Shown here one piece after another: positions 10,531 through 19,061 of a stretch of DNA of 64,000 nucleotides. Origin of the DNA: Pohlia nutans (Eukaryota > Streptophyta > Bryopsida > Bryales > Mniaceae). Where the stretch lies: NCBI GenBank assembly GCA_022496805.1, contig CM040093.1, positions 2,172,501 to 2,236,500 of the forward strand. Reading direction: 5' to 3'. Each line of letters starts with the position of its first letter. Position 1 is the first letter of the stretch. Position numbers and translations under genes: made by a program. The notes under the pieces were generated by a model. It saw only the letters and a program-made list of their open reading frames with translations. It had not been told where the DNA came from and made no database searches.

Positions 10531-11118
10531 TGGCTCAATTTGTTCTCAATTTGTGCACTTGTGTTGTTGCAAGGCACTTTTATGCTTTGAGGCTCTTGGG
10601 GTGAGTCTACAATCTGATTTTGGTATTGCAATTCTTGCACAAGGGTTTGGAATGTGAGTTATGCCCTTGGAGTGCTCAAAATTTGAGTTTGGGTTAGTGA
10701 ATGCACAACGGGGCTGATTTGATGAATTTCAATGCAATTAGGACTTGAAGGGGCTGAATTTGCATTGATTTAGAGTCCTTGGAAGGCACAAGGGTGTCCA
10801 TAGGGTGCATTACGTGTTGTGAAGCACAAGGGTGCTGATTTGAGTGGATTTGAGCCAACGAGTGCGCAATTCTCCTAGTTAGGGTGTTGTGGTATGATCT
10901 TGTGGAAATTCACTAAGAACCATCACGATTGAGTGTTGTGAGGTTGATGTGTAGCACAAAGGTGCTGATTTAGTGTTTGGAATTAGTTTGGAGGCATTAG
11001 AAGCACGTACGTGTGCAATTTGCCTCACAAATCACAAAATTGTCAAAAATCATAAAAACAATTTTTCTTAGCTTTCTAGGGGCTGAATTTTGTGAGCGTA
11101 CGTCCTTCAATCAAGGAT

Positions 11119-14100
11119 ATGGCTACATTTGAGGGTGAAGGTGCTAAGGTTGTAGACAAGTTCGATGGCGTCAACTTCCACTTGTGGAAATTCAAGATGG
11201 AAATGGTCATGGCCGAAAAAGAATTGTGGGAGATAGTTGAGGGTAGTGAGGAACCGCCTTCGTCCGACGCCGAGGCTAGGGTACGAACTGCGTACACTCG
11301 GCGAGAGAAAAAGGCCTTTGCGATTTTGGCTCTTAATCTTTCTGATTCCCAGCTTTCTCATATTCGGTCGTGCAAGACTCCCGCCGAGGCATGGGCCAAG
11401 CTTTGCAATATTCATGAGGCAAAGAGCTTGGTCAATATCTTGTTTTTGAGGCGCAAGTTTTTCACCATCAAGATGGAAGAAAACGACGACATGTTGGCGC
11501 ACATCAACAAAGTCAAGGCTCTTGCGGATCAGCTCAACGGCGCAGACGTCCACATTACCGACGGTGATATCGTTATGACGCTCCTCGAGAGTTTGCCGCC
11601 GTCGTACGAGTATCTTATCGTTGCTATGGAGAGTAGGCCCATTAGCGAGCTCACTCTTGATTATGTGACATCACGGTTGTTGCATGAACTCTCGCGGCGC
11701 AAAGAGAACGAGACTCGTGGCGATAGCGCGGCGCTTATGGCGAAGCAATCCAAGAGCGGTGCCAGTGGGAGCTCTACAGACAAGGTATGCTACTATTGCG
11801 GTAAGAAGGGCCACTTGGCAAAATTTTGCTACAAACGCAAGAGAGAGGAAAGTGCCAACAATACAAAGGTCAACGATGCAGGTGATGAGTACGCATTTAT
11901 GACTAGCGTCTCTTCTTGTAGTGATGACGGGGACGAGTATGCAATGATGGCAAGTGACGTGTCATGCAATGGTAGTGTGATCGATTGGATTGTTGATTCG
12001 GGAGCCTCGAGTCACATGGCGCCCATTAGGACTTGTTTCCAATCATATCACGTCATATCTCCAAAGAATGTCATTTTGGGTGATGATACGGTTCTTCAAG
12101 CCGTGGGTAAAGGATCCATCGTCGTAGACACCGAGGTGAAGGGTCGTGTGAAGACAATTACCATCCATGATGTCCTCCACGTTCCCAAGTTGAAGGCAAA
12201 TCTTTTATCGGTGCGACATTTGGTGATGAAGCATTTGCGAGTGGAATTTAGCGACCAAGGGTGTTTTGTGTTGTCCCCAAGTCGTGAGGAGGTGGCCATT
12301 ATACACGAAGTCAACGGCTTGTACCAAATCAAGTTTTCCAAGATGCACGCGGCGGAATCGGCAACGTTGGTGCAATCGAGTTCAAACGAAGACAAGTTGG
12401 CGTTGTGGCATCGTCGTCTCGGGCATTTGAATGTCAAGAGTGTGAAAGCACTGCGTGGAATGGTAAGTGGCATGGATCTTGCACAATCACACGTCGCACC
12501 TAGTTCATTCACATGTGAGGGTTGTATTGAAGGCAAACAACAACGCTCACCGTTTCCAGTTGATGGGGCAACTCGTGCAACCAAGGTTCTTGAGATTGTG
12601 CATTCCGACGTGTGTGGTCCAATGAAGACCACGTCTATGGGGGGTTGCAAGTATTTTGTGACTTTCATTGATGATTTTTCGAGGAAGATATGGTTGTATC
12701 CGATCAAAGCAAAGAGTGAGTGTTTTGAGAAGTTCAAAGAGTTCAAGGCGTTGGTTGAGAAGCAATCCGAGCACAAGATCAAGGTGTTTCGATCGGATAA
12801 TGGCGGCGAGTTCATGTCCAACCAATTTGGAGAGTTATTGAAGAAAGAAGGCATTGCTAGACAAACCACAACGCCATATACACCACAACAAAACGGAGTT
12901 GCAGAGCGTGCAAATCGAACAATTGTGGAAATGGCAAGGAGTATGTTGCATGCACAAAATTTGAGTTTGGACCTTTGGGCGGAAGCGGTGGTGACTGCGG
13001 TGTACACACGCAACCGATGCCCGACGAGTGCGGTTCAAAACATGACACCAGAGCAAGCGTGGAGTGGGAGGCCTCCCCGCGTGGAGCACATGCGCACATT
13101 TGGATGCATCGCATTTGCAAAGGTACCCGATTCTCAAAGAACCAAACTTGAGGCCAAGGCAACAAAATGTGTGTTTCTTGGATATTGTGAAGGTACCAAG
13201 GCGTACAGGCTCATGTCGCTCGAGACCAAGAAGATCATTCGAGCTCGTGATGTGACATTTTGCGAGAATTCCAAGGTTGAAGACAATTTGGACGATGGTC
13301 CAAGTGGGAGAAGTGGCGATAAACCAGCGATTGTGGACCAATCTTCCAAATCTCCCGTTATTGATATTGTTGATGAAGACGAAGATGACGAAGATGGTGG
13401 TGATGAGGAACATATTGAGGAGCGACCTTTGAAGACGAAGAATGGCGAGAAAAAGGCACAAGCAACGGCGGTTGAAGACAATGCATCCTCGAGCGATCGT
13501 CGTTATCCAGAGAGAAATCGTAGACCACTTGGCGAGTGGTGGAAGAATCATATTCTCCCTCAAGGTGAGGAGGAGCATGCAAACGTTGCACTTTTAGATG
13601 CTCCATTGACGATTCGTGAAGCGTTGAGTTGTGATGATGCAAACAAGTGGGAGCAAGCCATGCAAGAGGAGTACAAATCGTTGATGGACAATGGCACATG
13701 GGAATTGACTCCCCTCCCCAAGAATCGCAACGCTATCGGTTGTAAGTGGGTATTTCGTGCAAAGAGAGATGCAACGGGTGATGTGGTTCGTTATAAGGCA
13801 AGATTGGTGGCAAAGGGCTTTTCACAAATCGAAGGTGTTGATTTTCATGAGACCTTTGCACCGGTGGCGAAATTCACCACTATTCGATGCATTTTGGCCA
13901 TCGGGGCTGCCATGGATTTGGAAATGCATCAAATGGATGTGAAGACGGCGTTCTTGAACGGCGAGTTGGACGAGGACATCTACATGGTACAACCCGAAGG
14001 ATTTGTGCAACGAGGTAATGAGAACCTTGTTTGCAAGTTGAACAAGTCATTGTATGGGTTGAAGCAATCTCCACGCGCATGGTATCAAAAGATTGACACG

Positions 14101-15192
14101 TTTCTTGTTCATATCGGGTTCACAAGGAGCATCGCTGATCACAGCTTGTATTTCATGCAAAAGGGGCAACATGTGGTCATCGTGATCATATATGTGGATG
14201 ATTTGATCATCCTTGCAAGTTGTATGAGCTCTTTGAAGGCATTGAAGGCAATGCTTGAGAACGAGTACGAGATGAGTGATCTGGGTGAGTTGCACTTTTG
14301 TTTAGGAGTTGAGTTTGTGCGAGATAGAGCAACACGCACCATAACAATGAATCAAAGCAAGTATGTTATGGATGTGCTCAAACGCTTTGGCATGGAGGAT
14401 TGCAAACCGGTTGGCACTCCGTTGGATGTGAATTCCAAACTCGTGAAACTTACCGATGAGGAGTATGCATTAGAGGCTCAATCTATGGTGGATGTGCCAT
14501 ACAAGCAAGCTGTAGGGTCATTGATGTATGCTATGATTGCAACAAGGCCGGACCTTGCGTATCCAATCAGCGTTGTGAGTCAACACATGGCAAGACCGGG
14601 TTCAAGTCATTGGGTTGCGGTCAAGAGGATCATGCGGTACTTGAAAGGCACAAGTGATGTGAGGTTGTGTCTTGGAGGTGACAACATTGTGTTGAGTGGG
14701 TATTGTGATGCGGATTATGCGGGTGATACCAATGATCGTAGATCCACCACGGGGTACATGTTCAAAGTTGGATCGGGGGCCGTTTCATGGAATAGCAAGC
14801 GCCAACAAACCACGGCCACGTCAACGGTTGAGGCGGAGTACATGGCGACGAGCCACGGTACGAAGGAGGCCATTTGGTTGAGGCAACTAATGGCGGATGT
14901 GAGATGCACTCAAGAGGAGGCTACAACAATCATGTGTGACAACCAAGGGAGTATGTCATTGGCGAAAAATCCAACGCATCACTCACGTACAAAGCACATT
15001 GATGTGCAATATCACTTCATTCGAGAGAAGTTAGAGATGAAGGTGATAGAGTTGAAGTATTGTCCAACGGAGCACATGGTGGCGGACGTGCTGACAAAGG
15101 CTCTTGCGAGAGATCGACATCAAAGACTAGTGATAGCATTTGGGCTCGAAGGCTTTGGCTATTTGCAAAGTGGGAGTGTTGAAGTCGGATGA
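11119..15192 (+). CDS. E3 Gag-Pol polyprotein, intact, 1357 aa (reference)
   Basis: Copia polyprotein that packages element RNA, matures itself, copies the RNA to DNA and integrates it. Gag with the FDGVNFHLWKFKMEM type N-terminus spans about residues 1-220, with zinc knuckle CX2CX4HX4C at 224-237. The protease has DSGA at 293-296. The integrase has H431, H436, C466 and C469, then D497, D560 and E596 (D-x35-E). An acidic patch lies at 752-768. Reverse transcriptase starts near W861, with YVDD at 1025-1028. RNase H has D1197/D1199, E1238/E1240 and D1274. INT before RT identifies Ty1/copia; motifs recall Tnt1-type plant elements. The ATG at 11119 is chosen over an in-frame GTG at 11092 and has G at -3 and +4. 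Gag and Pol are in one frame, with no frameshift site seen. The stop lies at positions 14-16 of the 3' LTR. Confidence 0.96.
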   Translation: MATFEGEGAKVVDKFDGVNFHLWKFKMEMVMAEKELWEIVEGSEEPPSSDAEARVRTAYTRREKKAFAILALNLSDSQLSHIRSCKTPAEAWAKLCNIHEAKSLVNILFLRRKFFTIKMEENDDMLAHINKVKALADQLNGADVHITDGDIVMTLLESLPPSYEYLIVAMESRPISELTLDYVTSRLLHELSRRKENETRGDSAALMAKQSKSGASGSSTDKVCYYCGKKGHLAKFCYKRKREESANNTKVNDAGDEYAFMTSVSSCSDDGDEYAMMASDVSCNGSVIDWIVDSGASSHMAPIRTCFQSYHVISPKNVILGDDTVLQAVGKGSIVVDTEVKGRVKTITIHDVLHVPKLKANLLSVRHLVMKHLRVEFSDQGCFVLSPSREEVAIIHEVNGLYQIKFSKMHAAESATLVQSSSNEDKLALWHRRLGHLNVKSVKALRGMVSGMDLAQSHVAPSSFTCEGCIEGKQQRSPFPVDGATRATKVLEIVHSDVCGPMKTTSMGGCKYFVTFIDDFSRKIWLYPIKAKSECFEKFKEFKALVEKQSEHKIKVFRSDNGGEFMSNQFGELLKKEGIARQTTTPYTPQQNGVAERANRTIVEMARSMLHAQNLSLDLWAEAVVTAVYTRNRCPTSAVQNMTPEQAWSGRPPRVEHMRTFGCIAFAKVPDSQRTKLEAKATKCVFLGYCEGTKAYRLMSLETKKIIRARDVTFCENSKVEDNLDDGPSGRSGDKPAIVDQSSKSPVIDIVDEDEDDEDGGDEEHIEERPLKTKNGEKKAQATAVEDNASSSDRRYPERNRRPLGEWWKNHILPQGEEEHANVALLDAPLTIREALSCDDANKWEQAMQEEYKSLMDNGTWELTPLPKNRNAIGCKWVFRAKRDATGDVVRYKARLVAKGFSQIEGVDFHETFAPVAKFTTIRCILAIGAAMDLEMHQMDVKTAFLNGELDEDIYMVQPEGFVQRGNENLVCKLNKSLYGLKQSPRAWYQKIDTFLVHIGFTRSIADHSLYFMQKGQHVVIVIIYVDDLIILASCMSSLKALKAMLENEYEMSDLGELHFCLGVEFVRDRATRTITMNQSKYVMDVLKRFGMEDCKPVGTPLDVNSKLVKLTDEEYALEAQSMVDVPYKQAVGSLMYAMIATRPDLAYPISVVSQHMARPGSSHWVAVKRIMRYLKGTSDVRLCLGGDNIVLSGYCDADYAGDTNDRRSTTGYMFKVGSGAVSWNSKRQQTTATSTVEAEYMATSHGTKEAIWLRQLMADVRCTQEEATTIMCDNQGSMSLAKNPTHHSRTKHIDVQYHFIREKLEMKVIELKYCPTEHMVADVLTKALARDRHQRLVIAFGLEGFGYLQSGSVEVG
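15165..15176 (+). other. Polypurine tract
   Basis: GCAAAGTGGGAG directly precedes the 3' LTR and should prime plus-strand DNA. It is also coding (Gln-Ser-Gly-Ser). Equivalent tracts: 1251-1262, 7632-7643, 21662-21673, 23775-23786, 30498-30509, 40500-40511, 49807-49818, 51579-51590, 58572-58583, 61493-61504, 62895-62906. In E6 the neighbouring coding sequence reads TTTGCAAAG rather than TTCGCAAAG. Confidence 0.85.
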
Positions 15193-15494
15193 TTGCGTGG
15201 GCTGAAGTTGCTCATAGCCATGCGCATTAGCTAGAGTAGATGATGCGAATGAGCTAGACATGCAACTAGAGAAGTGGTACTAGTTAGAGATAATGAGAAT
15301 TGGGTCTCCCAAGTGATATGGGCTGATCCTAGTGTACTAGGAGTGGAGTATGGGCTGATGTCCCATATGGTTTGCCAAGGGGACTCCCTTGGGTGTGCTA
15401 CTTAAGAGGGGCAGCCCATGAGTAAAGATCATCTCTTTCCTATGCATTCCAAGTGTTTGTGTGAGGCTTTGGCATTCTAATCTAACCTTCAATA
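15177..15494 (+). repeat. E3 3' LTR (318 bp)
   Basis: No difference from 9829-10146 seen. It is followed by the duplicated TTCCG, after which E2 coding sequence resumes. Confidence 0.97.
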
Positions 15495-17360
15495 TTCCGC
15501 CCAAAGGTCCAAACCCAAATTTTGTGCATGCAACATACTCCTTGCCATTTCCACAATTGTTCGATTTGCACGCTCTGCAACTCCGTTTTGTTGTGGTGTA
15601 TATGGCGTTGTGGTTTGTCTAGCAATGCCTTCTTTCTTCAATAACTCTCCAAATTGGTTGGACATGAACTCGCCGCCATTATCCGATCGAAACACCTTGA
15701 TCTTGTGCTCGGATTGCTTCTCAACCAACGCCTTGAACTCTTTGAACTTCTCAAAACACTCGCTCTTTGCTTTGATCGGATACAACCATATCTTCCTCGA
15801 AAAATCATCAATGAACGTCACAAAATACTTGCAACCCCCCATAGACGTGGTCTTCATTGGACCACACACGTCGGAATGCACAATCTCAAGAACCTTGGTT
15901 GCACGAGTTGCCCCATCAACTGGAAACGGTGAGCGTTGTTGCTTGCCTTCAATACAACCCTCACATGTGAACGAACTAGGCGCGACGTGTGATTGTGCAA
16001 GATCCATGCCACTTACCATTCCACGCAGTGCTTTCACACTCTTGACATTCAAATGCCCGAGACGACGATGCCACAATGCCAACTTGTCTTCGTTTGAACT
16101 CGATTGCACCAACGTTGCGGATTCCGCCGCGTGCATCTTGGAAAACTTGATTTGGTACAAGCCGTTGACTTCGTGTATAATGGCCACCTCCTCACGACTT
16201 GGAGACAACACAAAACACCCTTGGTCGCTAAATTCCACTCGCAAATGCTTCATCACCAAATGTCGCACCGATAAAAGATTTGCCTTCAACTTGGGAACGT
16301 GGAGGACATCATGGATGGTGATTGTCTTCACACGACCCTTCACCTCGGTGTCTACGACGATGGATCCTTTACCCACGGCTTGAAGAACCGTATCATCACC
16401 CAAAATGACATTCTTTGGAGATATGACGTGATATGATTGGAAACAAGTCCTAATGGGCGCCATGTGACTCGAGGCTCCCGAATCAACAATCCAATCGATC
16501 ACACTACCATTGCATGACACGTCACTTGCCATCATTGCATACTCGTCCCCGTCATCACTACAAGAAGAGACGCTAGTCATAAATGCGTACTCATCACCTG
16601 CATCGTTGACCTTTGTATTGTTGGCACTTTCCTCTCTCTTGCGTTTGTAGCAAAATTTTGCCAAGTGGCCCTTCTTACCGCAATAGTAGCATACCTTGTC
16701 TGTAGAGCTCCCACTGGCACCGCTCTTGGATTGCTTCGCCATAAGCGCCGCGCTATCGCCACGAGTCTCGTTCTCTTTGCGCCGCGAGAGTTCATGCAAC
16801 AACCGTGATGTCACATAATCAAGAGTGAGCTCGCTAATGGGCCTACTCTCCATAGCAACGATAAGATACTCGTACGACGGCGGCAAACTCTCGAGGAGCG
16901 TCATAACGATATCACCGTCGGTAATGTTGACGTCTGCGCCGTTGAGCTGATCCGCAAGAGCCTTGACTTTGTTGATGTGCGCCAACATGTCGTCGTTTTC
17001 TTCCATCTTGATGGTGAAAAACTTGCGCCTCAAAAACAAGATATTGACCAAGCTCTTTGCCTCATGAATATTGCAAAGCTTGGCCCATGCCTCGGCGGGA
17101 GTCTTGCACGACCGAATATGAGAAAGCTGGGAATCAGAAAGATTAAGAGCCAAAATCGCAAAGGCCTTTTTCTCTCGCCGAGTGTACGCAGTTCGTACCC
17201 TAGCCTCGGCGTCGGACGAAGGCGGTTCCTCACTACCCTCAACTATCTCCCACAATTCTTTTTCGGCCATGACCATTTCCATCTTGAATTTCCACAAGTG
17301 GAAGTTGACGCCATCGAACTTGTCTACAACCTTAGCACCTTCACCCTCAAATGTAGCCAT
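15495..17360 (-). pseudogene. E2 polyprotein, N-terminal part (residues 1-622), cut by E3
   Basis: From the ATG at 17360-17358 through gag, zinc knuckle, protease DSGA, integrase HHCC and the DDE core, then broken at the TTCCG target site. No internal stop is seen. The reading enters the E3 LTR and stops at once, so a truncated Gag-PR-INT product of about 624 residues is conceivable. It has Asn in VNITDG and Gly in NLGLDLW. Confidence 0.94.
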
Positions 17361-18332
17361 ATCCTTGATTGAAGGACGTACGCTCACAAAATTCAGCCCC
17401 TAGAAAGCTAAGAAAAATTGTTTTTATGATTTTTGACAATTTTGTGATTTGTGAAGCAAATTGCACACGTACGTGCTTCTAATGCCTCCAAACTAATTCC
17501 AAACACTAAATCAGCACCTTTGTGCTACACATCAACCTCACAACACTCAATCGTGATGGTTCTTAGTGAATTTGCACAAGATCATACCACAACACCCTAA
17601 CTAGGAGAATTGCGCACTCGTTGGCTCAAATCCACTCAAATCAGCACCCTTGTGCTTCACAACACGTAACGCACCCTATGGACACCCTTGTGCCTTCCAA
17701 GGACTCTAAATCAATGCAAATTCAGCCCCTTCAAGTCCTAATTGCATTGAAATTCATCAAATCAGCCCCGTTGTGCATTCACTAACCCAAACTCTAATTT
17801 TGAGCACTCCAAGGGCATAACTCACATTCCAAACCCTTGTGCAAGAATTGCAATACCAAAATCAGATTGTAGACTCACCCCAAGAGCCTCAAAGCATAAA
17901 AGTGCCTTGCAACAACACAAGTGCACAAATTGAGCACAAATTGAGCCAATAAGCTCCAATAAGCTCCAATAAGCTCCAATAAGCTCCAATCAGCTCCAAT
18001 ATACTCCAACAAGCACCAATAAGCTCCAAAGCTCCAATTCAGCCCTTGTAGACGTGTATAAACTCCAAAAGTGCTCCAAAGTGCTCCAAAAGCTCCAAAT
18101 CAACAAATGATAGCTCCAAAGTGCGAATTCAGCCCTCCAACACGTAGATCAAAGGTAGGAAGATTGTAATACCTCCCAATGTCGAAATCAGCCCACCAAA
18201 GCTCGAATTCAGCCCTCCAAAGTTCCAAATCAGCGCTCCAATACTCCAAAATCAGCGCTCCAAAGCACGACCTCCACACAATGAGCAATCTAATCTTTGA
18301 CTCACGCAAAACACATGAGTGGGCCCATAACC
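17361..18332 (-). other. E2 leader (972 nt, noncoding)
   Basis: Same structure as the E3 leader: four perfect AATAAGCTCC units plus AATCAGCTCC near 17946-17999, a 5-T run near 17430, and primer-binding site 18319-18332. Nothing coding is seen. Confidence 0.92.
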
Positions 18333-18650
18333 TATTGAAGGTTAGATTAGAATGCCAAAGCCTCACACAAACACTTGGAATGCATAGGAAAGAGATGATC
18401 TTTACTCATGGGCTGCCCCTCTTAAGTAGCACACCCAAGGGAGTCCCCTTGGCAAACCATATGGGACATCAGCCCATACTCCACTCCTAGTACACTAGGA
18501 TCAGCCCATATCACTTGGGAGACCCAATTCTCTTTACTTCTAACTAGTACCACTTCTCTAGTTGCATGTCTAGCTCATTCGCATCATCTACTCTAGCTAA
18601 TGCGCATGGCTATGAGCAACTTCAGCCCACGCAATCATCCTACTTCAACA
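18333..18650 (-). repeat. E2 5' LTR (318 bp)
   Basis: Identical by eye to 7314-7631, including the ATTCTCTTTAC and GTTGCATGTC variants. It is followed by the duplicated AATAC. Confidence 0.96.
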
Positions 18651-18743
18651 AATACTCCAAAATCAGCGCTCCAACGCACGACCTCCACACAATGAGCAAT
18701 CTAATCTTTGACTCACGCAAAACACATGAGTGGGCCCATAACC
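18651..18743 (-). other. H1 leader, second part, with primer-binding site
   Basis: Resumes the H1 leader after the AATAC duplication and ends in the primer-binding site complement at 18730-18743. Confidence 0.92.
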
Positions 18744-19061
18744 TATTGAAGGTTAGATTAGAATGCCAAAGCCTCACACAAACACTTGGAATGCATAGGA
18801 AAGAGATGATCTTTACTCATGGGCTGCCCCTCTTAAGTAGCACACCCAAGGGAGTCCCCTTGGCAAACCATATGGGACATCAGCCCATACTCTACTCCTA
18901 GTACACTAGGATCAGCCCATATCACTTGGGAGACCCAATTCTCATTACTTCTAACTAGTACCACTTCTCTAGTTGCAAGTCTAGCTCATTCGCATCATCT
19001 ACTCTAGCTAATGCGCATGGCTATGAGCAACTTCAGCCCACGCAATCATCCTACTTCAACA
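18744..19061 (-). repeat. H1 5' LTR (318 bp)
   Basis: Full LTR from TATTGAAGG to CTTCAACA. Its outer end meets P1 coding sequence at GGGGC. It has a private TCTACTCC where other copies have TCCACTCC (near 18890). Confidence 0.95.

Larger units (their letters stand above)
10147..11118 (+). other. E3 leader (972 nt, noncoding)
   Basis: Long 5' leader with more than ten upstream ATGs and no conserved ORF. It holds a four-unit 21-22 bp tandem array (10216-10301), a 10-bp array (10451-10530), and eleven copies of a motif near GGGCTGA(A/T)TT at about 10220, 10242, 10264, 10285, 10344, 10434, 10711, 10751, 10831, 10961 and 11080. Packaging, dimerisation or translation control are possible roles, unproven. 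Confidence 0.88.
9829..15494 (+). mobile_element. Copy E3: complete copia element, 5666 bp (reference copy)
   Basis: 5' LTR 9829-10146, primer-binding site 10147-10160, leader 10147-11118, ORF 11119-15192, polypurine tract 15165-15176, 3' LTR 15177-15494. The target duplication TTCCG is at 9824-9828 and 15495-15499. The LTRs look identical base for base, so it is very young. It is almost identical to E8: I find four differences, all in the leader. Confidence 0.97.
7314..18650 (-). mobile_element. Copy E2: complete copia element split by E3
   Basis: 3' LTR 7314-7631, polypurine tract 7632-7643, ORF pieces 7616-9828 and 15495-17360, leader 17361-18332, primer-binding site 18319-18332, 5' LTR 18333-18650. 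The target duplication AATAC is at 7309-7313 and 18651-18655. Removing E3 and one TTCCG leaves 5666 bp. The two LTRs look identical and share the variants ATTCTCTTTAC and GTTGCATGTC, so E2 was young when E3 entered it. Confidence 0.96.
6686..19061 (-). mobile_element. Copy H1: copia element, partial, split by E0 and E2
   Basis: Minus-strand copy represented by its leader (6686-7313 and 18656-18743), primer-binding site 18730-18743 and 5' LTR 18744-19061. E0 broke it at AATTG and E2 at AATAC. Its body lies left of the window. The right flank GGGGC (19062-19066) runs directly into + strand integrase sequence of P1, so H1 is inserted in P1. Confidence 0.92.

Noticed and set aside
11092..11118. 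Upstream in-frame GTG as start of the polyprotein
   Set aside because: Eukaryotic context; the ATG 27 bases downstream has acceptable context and begins the conserved gag.
12096..13013. Long antisense frame (305 codons) opposite integrase, with a 247-codon one beside it, in many copies
   Set aside because: They recur only because the sense ORF is conserved. They are Cys/Ser-rich with no recognisable domain, and there is no sign of a promoter.
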